DNA of 64,000 nt from Valencia hispanica (GCA_963556495.2 OY747702.1:2979001-3043000); one strand, 5' to 3'. Shown: positions 1 through 9,675, counted from the first letter of the stretch. Program-made: numbers and translations. Notes: generated from the sequence alone by a model not told the origin.

Positions 1-201
1 TAATGACACATCTCATTTCAGCAACCTTCTTTCCGTAATATGTATAGATTATGACCAATTAATCATTGTGGGGGATTTCAACATCCATACTGAAAACCCC
101 CAGGATAGACTAGTAAAAACATTAAGTGACACTCTTCACAACTTCGGACTGACACAGCACGTCACACAACCAACACACAACAGAGGACACACTCTGGACT
201 A
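1..201 (+). pseudogene. L2-A apurinic-type endonuclease, C-terminal fragment
   Basis: Frame starting at base 35 reads a conserved GDFNIHTENP motif followed by LVKTLSDTLHNFGLTQHV and a TQPTHNRGHTLD ending, the usual C-terminal half of the EEP-family endonuclease that nicks target DNA for LINE integration. A stop falls directly after HTLD (199-201), where active copies continue with the SDH block. The first part of the domain lies outside the window. About 150 bases of poorly alignable linker follow before the next recognisable block at 361. Confidence 0.75.
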
Positions 202-360
202 AAATATCAGCAAACTGTAAAAATAACTGTAAAAATGCGTTTTGTTGAGGACAGTTCTGTTAAAACCTTTAAAAGTATTTACCCTTCCACCACATCCCCC
301 TCATCTTCCAACTCCAACTCAGTAAACAAGCTGGTAGATAATTTCGGAAACTCAACTCCA

Positions 361-1537
361 GGTTCACTATTAGATCTACAAAGAGAGACTGAGTAGATAT
401 CAGTTAACATTAAAAGAAGCTAGGGAATTGTTCTTTTCTGAAATAATTAACAGAAACATTATTAATGTACGGACTCTATTTGCAACAGAGGAAAGACTAA
501 CTAGTCCTCCAGTGACAGTAGCCCCTAAACTAAGCTCTACCAGGGCCTGCAATGAATTTGCCAACTTTTTGACTGAAAAGATTCTAACAATTGGACGGTC
601 GGCCTGTAACGGAGCACCAAACCGACCACCAATGTTATACCGAAATAACACCAATGTAGAAAAAATGTCAGAATTTCAATAATTAAACCAAAAGAACCTA
701 GAAGAAATTGTTAACCAATTAAGCTCCTCCTCTTGCTGTATTGATATCCTACCCACAGCTTTCCTTAAGAAAGTTTTCCCTTTCATTGGGTCTGAACTGA
801 TTAAAACAGTTAACTCATCCCTCCTGTCAGGCCTCAGATGTTATTAAACCACTGCTAAAAAAGAATAATCTGGACAACACGTTAATGCAGAACTACAGGC
901 CAATCTCTGATCTTCCATTAATCATTAAGATTATTGAAAAAGCTGTTTCAGCAGTTAAATAGCTTCCTAACAATGACCAACTGCTTTGATGTTTTTCAGT
1001 CTGGTTTCCATGCTCACCACAGCACTGAGACTGCCCTCGTCAAAGTTTTCAATGACATCCGCATAAATACAGACTGTGGTAGAACCACAGTGCTGGTTCT
1101 GTTGGATCTCAGTGCAGCATTTGACAGTGTTGATCATGATATATTACTAGAATGACTGGAGAGCTGGGCTGGACTCTCTGGTACAGTACTTGGCTGGTTC
1201 GAGTCTTACCTAAAGAACAGGGACTTCTTTGTTTCAATAGGAAAGTTTTCATCCGAACAAACAGAAATCACATGTGGGGTACCCCAGGGCTTCATCCTGG
1301 GGCCCCTCTTATTTAATATCAACATGCTCCCACTAGCCCAGGTTATAACAACCAATAAGATTAGCTACCATAATTATTCAGATGATACTCAGCTCTACAT
1401 TACGATGTCACCAGATGACTTTGAACCCATCCAAACGCTAAGTAAATGCATCGAACAACTCAATGGCTGGATGTGTCATAACTTCCTCCAAATGAACAGA
1501 AACAAAACAGAAGTAATTACTTTTGGACCTAAATCAA
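361..1537 (+). pseudogene. L2-A linker and reverse transcriptase, first half
   Basis: Several frames together spell the LINE ORF2 segment. The linker contains a LFATEERLTSPPVTVAPKLS block (428-682). RT follows with [20 protein letters not shown], then [14 protein letters not shown] (motif A; 934-1155), then VPQG at about 1280. The catalytic box reads YSDD at 1375-1386, where the related copy at 8347-9675 has YADD. The segment ends at FGPK where the nested insert begins. An in-frame TGA after DILLE and several small indels make it nonfunctional. The same linker appears on the minus strand at 18290-18660 in L2-C, which confirms that the two belong to one family. Confidence 0.8.
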
Positions 1538-1669
1538 ATCAAATCAAATCAAACTTTATTTATAAAGCGCTTTTCAAACCACAACAAAGCTTCTCAAAGT
1601 GGTTCTACAGATTAAAAATAACCCACAACCCCCCCTTTCCCAAACCCAATAAGTAAAAAACATCACCAC

Positions 1670-2929
1670 TAGGGATGGGCATAATTAATCGGCAATCGAT
1701 TAATTGATCATTAAGAATTTAATCGATTACATTTTTTTTTACCGATCAATTAACGCATGTTCTGTTGCGTAGTGTGAGTTTTGAAGGAATGCAATTAATT
1801 TTGCTATGTGGCTGTAATTAAACACTTGATCACACGAGGGCGATTACTGAAAATAAAACCCACAGACCGACTCAGTTTCTTGCCAGTTTCTGTGTATTTC
1901 AAAAGTAGCTCTGTCATGAAGAAGTAGCAGCAAAGTGTGGCATGGGACCCCCTGACAAAAAAAATAAACAAACAAAAAAGTCTCGGTTCACTGCCAACAC
2001 CGCGAAGCTGTGTATAAGTACTTGAACGCACTTCCAACCCTGGTTAGAAGCGGAGCATCCTGCTCTTGGTCTCAACCTAGCATAAAGTCGGTGTTAGCAC
2101 GGAGAAGCCTAGATGCACAACGAGCAGAGAAACTTACTCACCGATTACTTTCTGAGGGAGGCTCCGCAACCCCTGGATTGCACCCCTACAGACTGGTGGA
2201 AAATGAATTAAACAAGATTCCAGAGGCTTGCCAGGTTAGCACTGAGGTATGTGTATCACAGCGACGTCTGTCCCCTCACAGCAGGTGATCTCGGCGCTGC
2301 AGGTCAGACGCGACAGCAACCTGGACCGTCAGTCTGCTCAACAGGCTGCTTTCGCTTCTGACCCCAGCGCATGTTAACATGCTCATCTTTCTCAACAAAA
2401 ATCAGTAGACTCATGCTAAAGTTGTATTTCAGTTACGGTTTCTTTTTTTGTGTCTTTTTTACTCTGTTAAAGGGCCTAATTTATTGTTAGGTACGCTGAT
2501 CTCTCTCATCTTCTTTCTCGACTCTTTTTGCCAAATGTAACACAAAACTATCAGACCTATAAGTATTTTTATTTTTTTAATTAAGTTATTGTTTAACATG
2601 ACTTTTTAAAAAAAATTTTTTGGAGGAGAAAAAACATGAGCGTCAGTTGTGTTAATGAGTACCCTCTTTTAGCTGTCGGCTCCGCTGCTTATAGCGCATA
2701 TTTTCTTTGTGCAACTACCGTGAATTAATTCCGTTTAACTGCCACAAGAGGTGTCCCACTTTTAATGAAGATCTCAATAAGGAAACACGCTATGTTTCTA
2801 TTCTCACTGCATTTTAATATAGCCTATGAACAATGAATTTTAATATAAAAATATCAGTGATTAATCGAAAATCGATCGTTAACTCTCCCGATGATCGATG
2901 AAGACAGTTTAATCGAATGCCCATCCTTA
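1670..2929 (+). mobile_element. Non-autonomous hAT transposon with 8-bp target duplication
   Basis: Both borders are visible. The 8-mer ATCACCAC occurs at 1662-1669 and again at 2930-2937. Just inside are inverted ends TAGGGATGGGCAT (1670-1682) and ATGCCCATCCTTA (2917-2929). An 8-bp duplication with short inverted ends is the hallmark of hAT elements. Subterminal regions carry several ATCGAT words on both sides. The 1260-bp body keeps only a broken 3' piece of a transposase gene (2153-2408), so this is an internally deleted derivative that needed a helper. It sits in the 3' UTR of L2-B and is therefore younger than that copy. Confidence 0.9.
2153..2408 (+). pseudogene. hAT transposase C-terminal (dimerisation) remnant
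   Basis: Across two or three frames the plus strand spells the end of a BED-type hAT transposase. There is a PTDWWKMN block at about 2187, RFQRLARLALRYV at about 2219, CITATSVPSQQV at about 2252, and after a gap LTPAHVNMLIFLNKNQ followed by TAG at 2406-2408. These are the helix and ERVFS-like region and the terminal LTPxHVxMLxFLNKN motif of hAT C-termini. Frameshifts near 2218 and 2250 break it. The zinc finger and most of the catalytic core are absent, in keeping with an internally deleted element. Confidence 0.75.
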
Positions 2930-3214
2930 ATCACCACAGCTCCACCTCCACCCAAACACTACCTGGAGAGCACCAAGGCAGCCACAGTCGACCACCGCCC
3001 GCGACGCAGAGGCAGAGGGCTCCTACAGAGGAAACACTGGAAGGAAGACTAAAATAAGTTAAAATATTAAAATTAAAACAATTGTAAGATATGATCAAAT
3101 AAAAATACAAAGCACATAAACAATAATTGATAAATAGCCAGCTAAAAGCTAAACTAAAAAGTATTCAATCAAATAAAACATGCAGAGCAATTTACAGATT
3201 TTAATAAATAATAA

Positions 3215-4072
3215 TCAGTTAAAAGCTATGTTAAAAAGGTGAGTCTTTAGCCTGCTCTTAAAAACATAAACGTTCTCTGCGGCCCTGAGGTTCTCCGGCA
3301 GCTTGTTCCAGAGGTGAGGGCCATAATAATGGAAAGATGCTTTTACCATGAGTGTTTGTCCTGACTTTAGGGATGACAAGGAGACGGCGGCCAGAGGAGC
3401 GCAGAGACCGCGAAGGTTCATACAGTAAAATTAATTCCGAAAGATAAGAAAGCCCAAGACCATTAAGACACTTAAAAATTATTAAAAGAGTCTTAAAATC
3501 GATCCTGAAACATACGGGGAGCCAATGCAGTGATTCTAAGGCTGGTGTAATGTGTTCCCGCCTCCTGGTCTTAGTCAGGACACGTGCTGCTGAATTCTGT
3601 AAAAGCTGTAAACTTGAGGTAGTCTTTTTGGGAAGACCAGAAAGCAGGGCGTTACAGTAATTGATTCTACAGGTGATAAAAGCATGCATCAGGGTCTCTG
3701 TATTGGCCAGAGAGAGAATGGGGCGGACTCTGGCAATGTTCTTTAAGTGATAAAAACCTATTTTAGTAATATTTTTTATGTGAGGAATAAAAGCCAGCTC
3801 AGACTCAAAAATCACGCCCAAGTTCTTCACATGTAGAGAAGGATTAAAAGACAGTGATTGTAGTTTTGGTAAAAGTTTCTCTCTCTGAGCCTCAGGACCG
3901 ATGACTAAAACTTCAGTTTTGTCCTGGCTGAGCTGGAGAAAGTTTTCTGCCATCCAGAATTTAATGTCTAAAATGCAGTTTAAAAAGTGCATCCATTGGC
4001 CGTGTGTCATCGGGAGACATGGAGATGTACAACTATGTATCATCAGCATAACTGTGAAAGTTAACTCCATGT
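3215..4072 (-). pseudogene. L2-B reverse transcriptase C-terminal region
   Basis: The minus strand gives a 270-residue open stretch (4070-3258) plus an overlapping frame to 3215. Recognisable blocks are ENFLQLSQDKTEVLVIGP, HVKNLGVIFES, FYHLKNIARV, LPKKTTSSLQLLQNSAARVL and ESLHWLPV, then HLWNKLPENLRAAENVYVFK and FKSRLKTHLF, which end LINE L2/CR1 ORF2 proteins. One frameshift near 3400 separates the last block. At the upstream edge an alternative frame reads NFHSYADDT, so the active-site region is cut by the neighbouring LTR. No intact product is expected. Confidence 0.8.
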
Positions 4073-4373
4073 TGTCACGCTGCCCTATTCATGCCTCATT
4101 GTCTTCACCTGTCTGTCTCATCAACCACACCTGATCCTACTCACCTCCTGCCTTTAAGACCCATCACTTCCTTTCACTCCGGGCCGGATCATTAGTAATA
4201 GTCTTTATCTTCATGGTGTGTCGTCTTCCTGCTGTCTTCAGTCCCTGCCCGATGTCCAGTATCTCCATTCCTGCCGTCTTCACCACCATCATCATCACCT
4301 CCTCCTGTAATAAACATCCTGCACCTTCCTTCAGCGAGTGCCTTTGGGTCCATACTCCACACACCTCCTGACA
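4073..4373 (+). repeat. 5' LTR of the gag-only element
   Basis: It begins TGTCACGCTGCCC and ends ACCTCCTGACA, giving the TG...CA and short inverted TGTCA/TGACA ends expected of LTRs. An AATAAA-type word (TGTAATAAACATCC) lies at about 4306, as expected near the R region. The reverse complement matches the solo copy at 34392-34715 at both ends: GTGTGTGGAGTA near the right end here, and ACACCTGATCCTAC near the left end here. Confidence 0.75.
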
Positions 4374-4392
4374 GAATGATCCGGCCCTGAAC

Positions 4393-5352
4393 ATGGACCC
4401 AGCACTCGCCCAGGAGATCGCCGCCCTCCGCCAGGACGTCTGGACGAACCTGGCCAAACTCGCTGCCTCTCCTCACCTTCCTGTGCGGGTCTCCGGAGCC
4501 GAGGAGATCCTCGGAGTGCTCCCTCACTTCCAGAGTGTCTTCTCGGCCCGGGAGCTCGCCAATCTGCGGCGCGAGGCGGAGAGGATTCGCCAGGAGGCAT
4601 TGGACCAGACTATCGGTCCGCCCTCTCCGCCTCCACCATCTGGCCGTAGGCGACGGGCCCGCCGAGCCGGAGTTTCCGCGAGCAAGGAGCAGGGCGGCGC
4701 GGCCACACGGACGACCAACGTCGGCTCCATCTCCGCGCTGCACGCACCGCCGGTTCTCTCCCCTGCCGTCTTTGTCCCTCCTCAAGCTGGCTCTTCGGGG
4801 GCTCTCCACATCAGGGAGGAGGACCTGTTCGAGTTTTTCTATGGGGACAAGACGGCCTACCTCTGCTCCAGGGGAGAACCAGCACCTCGCCGCAGGCAGC
4901 GACGCCGCCGAGGTGGGGCCGCTTCCGGGGCCGCTTCCGGGGCAGTTCCAGCTCCAGTCCGTGAGCCCGTTCCAGTCCGTGAGCCCGTTCCAGCTCCGGA
5001 GCCCGTTCCAGCTCCAGAGCCTGCCGTTATTGTGGCTGCTGTGTTTCTGGCGGTCACAGCGGCGGCTCTCCAGCGACCAACATTTCCCCATGCGTCGCTG
5101 GAGCCTCCAGACTCTTCGTCTCAGCCGGCGTCCGAGCCTCCTGACTCTTCGTCTCAGCCAGCGTCCGAGCCTCCAGATCCTTCATCTCAGCAGGCGTCCG
5201 AGCCTCCAGATCCTTCGTCTCAGCAGGCGTCCGAGCCTCCAGATTCTTCGTCTCAGCAGGCGTCCAAGCCTCCAGACTCTCTTTGTCTCGGCCAACCTTT
5301 ACCGGCCAGGCATCTTTGTCGCTGCCGACCAGCCAAGCTCCTCAGGCGCTAA
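4393..5352 (+). CDS. Gag-like protein of LTR element, 319 residues
   Basis: The open frame starts at the first ATG after the LTR. Residues 1-60 resemble the N-terminal helical region of Ty3-type Gag-like proteins: acidic and leucine-rich, with QEIAALRQDVWTNLAKL, then LRREAERIRQEAL. Residues about 75-95 are Pro/Arg-rich, and 165-180 hold a very basic RRRQRRRRGG stretch that could bind nucleic acid. From about residue 237 an 11-residue repeat (PPDSSSQPASE and variants) runs for five copies. No zinc knuckle and no protease motif are visible. It is open from end to end despite the surrounding decay, which may mean recent insertion or simply GC-rich composition poor in stops. Role as Gag is inferred from position, not from a diagnostic domain. 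Confidence 0.5.
   Translation: MDPALAQEIAALRQDVWTNLAKLAASPHLPVRVSGAEEILGVLPHFQSVFSARELANLRREAERIRQEALDQTIGPPSPPPPSGRRRRARRAGVSASKEQGGAATRTTNVGSISALHAPPVLSPAVFVPPQAGSSGALHIREEDLFEFFYGDKTAYLCSRGEPAPRRRQRRRRGGAASGAASGAVPAPVREPVPVREPVPAPEPVPAPEPAVIVAAVFLAVTAAALQRPTFPHASLEPPDSSSQPASEPPDSSSQPASEPPDPSSQQASEPPDPSSQQASEPPDSSSQQASKPPDSLCLGQPLPARHLCRCRPAKLLRR
5104..5280 (+). repeat. 33-bp in-frame coding repeat inside the gag-like ORF
   Basis: About five tandem units of 33 bp encode variants of PPDSSSQPASE. Because the period is a multiple of three, the frame is kept whatever the copy number. Point differences (Pro/Gln at position 8, Ser/Pro at position 4) show the units have diverged slightly. Confidence 0.85.
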
Positions 5353-5450
5353 CTGACCCTCAGAAAAGGACCTAAAAGGTCCGCCCAAACCCCAGGTCCT
5401 CATGGGAGGATTACCAGGCCGTCAGCCAGACCGCCGTCCAGCCAGAGGAC

Positions 5451-5618
5451 GCCACCGGGGCCGTCCGCCCGACCTCCAGGTCCTCAGGGGTCGCCACCGG
5501 GGCCGTCCGCCCGACCTCCAGGTCCTCAGGGGCCGCCACCGGGGCCGTCCGCCCGACCTCCAGGTCCTCAGGGGCCGCCACCGGGGCCGTCCGCCAGACT
5601 TCCAGGGGCGTACCCAAA
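5451..5618 (+). repeat. 42-bp GC-rich minisatellite
   Basis: Four units start with GCCACCGGGGCCGTCCGCC at 5451, 5493, 5535 and 5577, giving an exact 42-bp period. The fourth unit ends differently. It lies directly after the gag-like ORF and has no spacers, so it is a plain tandem repeat. Confidence 0.9.
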
Positions 5619-5620
5619 GA

Positions 5621-5641
5621 GACTAACCCTAACCCTAACCC
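5621..5641 (+). repeat. Short interstitial telomere-like repeat
   Basis: About three copies of CTAACC, the vertebrate telomere unit in C-rich orientation, lie at the right end of the LTR-derived segment. The tract is too short to be a functional telomere. Confidence 0.7.
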
Positions 5642-5687
5642 AGTTGAATTACAACAAGTTTTAATTCTAAATTCTAAATTTAATTCT

Positions 5688-6346
5688 ATAGAGGAAAGAT
5701 CAATAGTCAGCTCACAGCTCCAGTTAATACAGAAACTACTGATCAGGCCAGAAATCTAAATGTAGTAATAGACTCAGACCTGAACCTCCAGGGTCACACA
5801 AAGGCAATAACAAAGAAAGCCTTCTATCACCTGAAGAACATTTCTAGAATCAAAGGACTAATGTCGCAACAGGAACTCAAACAACTCATTTATGCGTTTT
5901 TCTTTAGTCGGATTGATTACTGCAACAGCATCTTCACAGGTCTGCCTAAAAAGTCAATCAGACAGCTGCAGCTGATCCAGAACGCTGCTGCACGTGTCCT
6001 CACTAGAAGCAGGAAAGTAGAGCACATCATCCCAGTTCTAACGTCCTTACACTGGCTCCCTGTAGCTCAGAGAATAGACTTCAAAATACCTTTACTAGTT
6101 TATAAATCATTGAATGGCTTAGCACCAAAATATGTTGAAGATCTACTGTTACTATACCAACCCACCAGACCACTCAGGTTCTCTAATTCCAGTCTACTCA
6201 CCCTCCCCAGAATTAGAACCAAACATGGAGAAGCAGCTTTCAGTTTCTATGCTCATCTAATCTGGAACAAACTTCCAGAAAACTACAAAGCTGCTGAAAC
6301 ACTGAGTTATTTTAAATCAAATCTGTTTAGAGTTGCCTTTGAGTAA
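5688..6346 (+). pseudogene. L2-A reverse transcriptase, C-terminal half
   Basis: The frame 5861-6346 is open for 161 codons and ends FRVAFE then TAA. It contains [54 protein letters not shown] and [18 protein letters not shown], the conserved end of L2-type ORF2. Upstream, 5688-5860 in shifted frames reads EERSIVSSQLQLIQ and [12 protein letters not shown], which follow FGPK (end of the left half at 1537) in the intact homologue at 8347-9675. The reading restores a single ORF2 cut by the nested insert. Confidence 0.85.
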
Positions 6347-6588
6347 TGCTTTGTTCTATCATGTTTTGTGTGTGCTTCTTGTTTTACTGCTGTTTTTACA
6401 TTATATACTTTGTAATGCTTTGATGAATCTGTGTGTGCTTCTTGCTTTATTGCTGTTTTTACTTTAAATGCTTTGTCTGTGTTTTACTGCTATTTTTGTT
6501 TTACCACTTAATCATGTAAAGCACCTTGAATTACCTTGTTGTTGAAAGTGTGCTATACAAATAAAATTGTCTTGCCTTGCTTATGACT
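6347..6588 (+). repeat. L2-A 3' UTR and tandem tail
   Basis: This AT-rich sequence ends with AAGCACCTTGAATTACC, CTATACAAATAAAATTG and then CTTGCCTTGC. The same terminal block, in reverse, starts the minus-strand copies at 7801 and 8128, where the tail is repeated CAAGG. The conserved 3' end plus short repeat tail is what L2-group RT recognises for priming. A 45-bp segment (GTGTGCTTCTTG... ACTGCTGTTTT) is partly duplicated within it. Confidence 0.8.
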
Positions 6589-7800
6589 GGGCCTCAGTGA
6601 TGAGTGGGAGACAGACAGGTGTTTCTGCAAGGATACAGTCACAACTAACCACGCTTTTTATGTGCACTGCAATACACATAATTGCTAATTGCCTCAATTT
6701 GGTGATTGTGGACATGGTTAAAACAGTGCCAGAGGCTTCATGCTTTTTTTGTTGTTGCAGCCCCTGTATATATTTCTGCCTGGATCGTACGTTCACCAGA
6801 AATGGCAGAACATACAGCGCTCAATGTATCCAAAGGATCAGCCACTGGAGTTGCCTAGACATTGATGAGAAGAACAATGGAGACAGATGTGTAGAGGCAC
6901 GTGTACTGTATGGCAGATGGAACTCAACTTCATTGGTCTTCTGGCAACTTTTCTAAAGATACTTGGGAGTTTCTCAGTGTTATGATGCTGTCTTCTTCGT
7001 TGAACTTAGCCAAAGCAGTTGACCTCATTGAGGCCCTGCAGGACACATTTGTGCAGTACAGAGAAGAAATATATTTTTGAAATCTGTAGACAGAGGTGCT
7101 GGACATTGCTAAACAATGCAACATTGGCACAGAGAAGATTTCAAAAAGACAACCAAAGCCAAGCTCTGTTTTTCATGAAGCCATTATCACATCCACAATT
7201 GGTCAGCAACACAGTGATCAAGGCAAGGAATATTTTTGTAAGGCCATTTTCTATCCAATCATAGACACAGTGAATGCTGAATTTTCCAAAACAATCTGTG
7301 ACATTATGAAAGGGATACAAGTGCTAAATCCTAAAAGCAAAAGTTTTTTGAAGCAGACACCTCTGTTATTGTTTGCAACCATTTACAACACAAACCTGAA
7401 TGATCTGAAACATGAGGTTCCTCAAGCCAAGCGGATCTTGGAGCAAAAGGAGGCAGCTGTAATGAAACAGCTTACCAGTTTGGTTGAGTTAACAGAGTTC
7501 CTGGAGCCATTCTCTGAAGTTTTCTTTTCAGATTATGCAAAATTGCGATGGCCCTTCCTGTAAGCACAGCTGCTTGTGAACGCAGTTTTTCTAAAATGAA
7601 ACTGATAAAAAATCACATGGGCACCACCATGAACAATAAAAGACTGAGTTATCTTAAGGTACTAAGTGTGAAGTCTAAGAGAGCCAAAGGCTTAGATATG
7701 GACAAGTTTATCACATTGTTGAGTAGCCAATACAGAAATCGGAAAATTCTGTTATTTTGTTAAGTGAACATTTTGGCAATTTTTGTTGATCAGTGCTTTA
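6589..7800 (+). pseudogene. hAT transposase (ZMYM1-like group), 3' part (hAT-1)
   Basis: The first residues read YDWASVMSGRQTGVSARIQ, matching the YDGAxNMSGxxxGVQARI catalytic-region block of ZMYM1-like hAT transposases. After broken frames, 7096-7563 encodes 155 residues of the alpha-helical C-terminal region ending in FSDYAKLRWPFL. 7548-7763 then encodes LPVSTAACERSFSKMKLIKN followed by MGTTMNNKRLSYL, the hAT dimerisation domain. Stops and frameshifts near 6730-7090 rule out function. It is bounded left by L2-A and right by L2-C, so the original element was older than both. TTGTTGATCAGTGCTTTA (to 7800) is the last hAT-derived sequence seen before L2-C. Confidence 0.8.
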
Positions 7801-8127
7801 GGCAAGGCAAGGCAATTTTATTTGTATAGCACACTTTTAACAGCAGGGTAATTCAAGGTGCTTTACATGATTTGGTGATTTAAAAAAAAAACAAAACAAA
7901 CAGACATGGAGTAAAACATTGGAAATTAAAAGTAAAAGAAACACACATTACACATGATACACAATAAAGCAAGAGAAAGATCAATAAAGCAAGAGAGCAT
8001 GAACACATTTCATACATATGACATCAATCATTTACATGAAGGCAATTCTAAACATGGGTTTTTAGTCTCGATTTAAAGCATTTCAGAGTTTCAGCAGCCC
8101 TGCACTCATCAGGAAGTCTATTCCAGA
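7801..8127 (-). repeat. L2-C 3' UTR and tail
   Basis: Starts with two CAAGG units then CAATTTTATTTGTATAGCAC, the reverse of the L2-A terminal block. It ends with the reverse of the [16 protein letters not shown] coding region, cut at TTCCAGACA where L2-D begins. The A-rich middle differs from L2-D, so the two copies are separate insertions rather than a local duplication of this stretch. Confidence 0.8.
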
Positions 8128-8173
8128 CAAGGCAAGGCAAGGCAAGGCAAGGCAAGGCAAGGCAAGGCAAGGC
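8128..8173 (-). repeat. (CAAGG)n tail of L2-D
   Basis: About nine perfect 5-bp units on the plus strand, i.e. CCTTG on the element's sense strand. L2-group elements end in short tandem repeats, and this array marks the 3' terminus and the integration point. Confidence 0.9.
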
Positions 8174-8346
8174 AATTTTATTTGTATAGCACACTTTCAA
8201 CAGCAGGGTAATTCAAGGTGCTTTAGATGATTTGGTGATTTAAAAGAAACACATAAAAGAAACACACATTACACATGATACACAATAGAAAAAATAAAAA
8301 AAAGCAAGAGAGCATGAACACATTTCATACATATAACATCAAGCAT

Positions 8347-9675
8347 TTACTCAAAGGCAATTCTAAACAGATGGGTTTTTAGTCTCAATTTAAAGCAGTT
8401 CAGAGTTTCAGCAGCTCTACACTCGTCAGGAAGTCTGTTCCAGATAAGGGGAGCATAGAAACTGAAAGCTGCTTCTCCATGTTTAGTTCTGAGTCTAGGG
8501 ATGTTTAGTAGGCTAGAGTTGGACAACCTGAGTGGTCTTGGTGGTTGGTACCATGACAACAGGTCTTCAACATATTTTGGTGCTAAGCCATGTAATGATT
8601 TATAAACTAGTAAAAGTATTTTAAAGTCTATTCTCTGAGCTACAGGGAGCCAGTGTAAGGACTTTAGAACTGGGGTGATGTGCTCTACTTTCCTGGTTCT
8701 AGTGAGTACGCGAGCGGCAGCGTTCTGGATCAGCTTCACCTGTCTGATTGACTTTTTAGGCAGACCTGTGAAGATGCTGTTGCAGTAATCAATCCGACTA
8801 AAGATAAACGCATGGATGAGTTTTTCTAGGTCGTGTTGCAAAATCAGTCCTTTAATCCTAGAGATGTTCTTCAGGTGATAGAACGCTGACCTTGTTATTG
8901 CCTTTATGTGACCCTGGAGGTTCAGGTCTGAGTCCATTACTACACCTAGGTTACGAACCTGATCAGTAGTTTCTAGCTGTATTAATTGAAGCTGTGTGCT
9001 GACTCTTGATCGTTCCTCCTTGGGTCCAAAAATAATCACTTCAGTTTTGTTTCTATTCAGCTGGAGAAAGTTATGGCACATCCATCCATTTATTTGGTCA
9101 ATGCATTGATTTAGGGTTTGAATGGGTTCAGAGTCACCTGGTGACATTGTAATGTAGAGCTGAGTGTCATCTGCGTAGTTATGGTAGCTAATGTTATTGG
9201 TCGCTATAATCTTGCCTAGTGGGAGCATGTAGATATTAAATAAGAGGGGCCCCAGGATGGAGCCCTGGGGCACCCCACATGTGATTTCTGTTCGTTCTGA
9301 TGAAAAGTTTCCTATTGAAACATAGAAGTCCCTGTTCTTTAGGTAAGACTCGAACCAGCCAAGTACTGTACCAGAGAGTCCGACCCAGCTCTCCAGTCGT
9401 TCCAATAAAATATCATGATCAACAGTGTCAAATGCTGCACTGAGGTCCAACAGAACCAGCACTGTGGTTCTTCCACAGTCTGTATTTATGCGGATGTCAT
9501 TAAATACTTTGACGAGGACAGTCTCGGTGCTGTGGTGAGCGCGGAAACCAGACTGAAAAGCATCAAAACGGTTTGTCATTGTTATGAAGCCATTTAACTG
9601 CTGAAACACAGCTTTTTCAATAATCTTACTGATGAATGGGAGATTAGAGATTGGCCTGTAGTTCTGCATTAACAT
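8347..9675 (-). CDS. L2-D ORF2 fragment: reverse transcriptase, 442 codons open
   Basis: This is the best preserved L2 coding stretch in the window. Blocks in order: [20 protein letters not shown] (residues 5-24), [37 protein letters not shown] (motif A), [30 protein letters not shown] (motif C, catalytic YADD at 9166-9177), [58 protein letters not shown] and a terminal [11 protein letters not shown]. It lacks the endonuclease and the first RT block because the copy is 5'-truncated, so the start at 9675 is just the first Met of the open frame. With no promoter or ORF1 it is unlikely to be expressed as a working enzyme. Confidence 0.75.
   Translation of the reverse strand: MLMQNYRPISNLPFISKIIEKAVFQQLNGFITMTNRFDAFQSGFRAHHSTETVLVKVFNDIRINTDCGRTTVLVLLDLSAAFDTVDHDILLERLESWVGLSGTVLGWFESYLKNRDFYVSIGNFSSERTEITCGVPQGSILGPLLFNIYMLPLGKIIATNNISYHNYADDTQLYITMSPGDSEPIQTLNQCIDQINGWMCHNFLQLNRNKTEVIIFGPKEERSRVSTQLQLIQLETTDQVRNLGVVMDSDLNLQGHIKAITRSAFYHLKNISRIKGLILQHDLEKLIHAFIFSRIDYCNSIFTGLPKKSIRQVKLIQNAAARVLTRTRKVEHITPVLKSLHWLPVAQRIDFKILLLVYKSLHGLAPKYVEDLLSWYQPPRPLRLSNSSLLNIPRLRTKHGEAAFSFYAPLIWNRLPDECRAAETLNCFKLRLKTHLFRIAFE

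Larger units (their letters stand above)
1540..4072 (-). mobile_element. L2-group LINE of a second subfamily (L2-B), 5'-incomplete, nested in L2-A
   Basis: Read on the minus strand, this is an RT C-terminal region (4072 to 3215), then a 3' UTR (3214-2938 and 1661-1550), then a tandem GATTT-type tail (repeated AAATC on the plus strand at about 1540-1555). The tail and the TTTATAAAGCGC-like terminal motif differ from L2-A, so it is a distinct subfamily. A hAT derivative interrupts the 3' UTR at 1670-2929. The 5' end is lost at the LTR that starts at 4073, in the middle of the YADD region. Short related words (CTAAA left, CTATA right at about 5681) flank the whole 1540-5687 insert and may be its decayed target duplication. 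Confidence 0.8.
4073..5640 (+). mobile_element. LTR retrotransposon fragment with gag-like ORF, no pol visible
   Basis: A 301-bp terminal repeat (4073-4373) is followed 19 bases later by an ATG that opens a 319-codon gag-like frame, then by a GC-rich minisatellite. No protease, RT, RNase H or integrase motif appears before L2-A resumes at about 5688, and no second LTR is present. The element is therefore either truncated or of a gag-only, non-autonomous kind. The LTR family is confirmed by a second, solo copy on the other strand at 34392-34715. The right boundary is placed only approximately, after a short run of telomere-like repeats. Confidence 0.65.
1..6588 (+). mobile_element. L2-group LINE (L2-A), 5' end off-window, split by a 4.1 kb nested insert
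   Basis: The sense strand reads endonuclease end (1-201), linker and RT first half (361-1537), RT second half (5688-6346), a 3' UTR and a CTTGCCTTG-type tandem tail ending near 6588. The split is precise: the left part stops after residues FGPK and the right part resumes with the residues that follow FGPK in the related copy at 8347-9675. The copy is dead, with many stops and frameshifts. The DNA after 6588 continues in the middle of a hAT transposase, so L2-A most likely inserted into that hAT; the hAT 5' half would lie left of the window. Assignment to the L2/CR1 group is from RT and tail features; the exact family is not determined. Confidence 0.85.

Noticed and set aside
4192..5091. Minus-strand 299-codon open frame opposite the gag-like ORF
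   Set aside because: It overlaps the LTR and gag in antisense, is low-complexity, and follows from GC-rich sequence with in-frame repeats.
5451..5618. Possible CRISPR-like array (regular 42-bp repeats)
   Set aside because: Units are contiguous with no unique spacers, and the setting is eukaryotic; it is a minisatellite.
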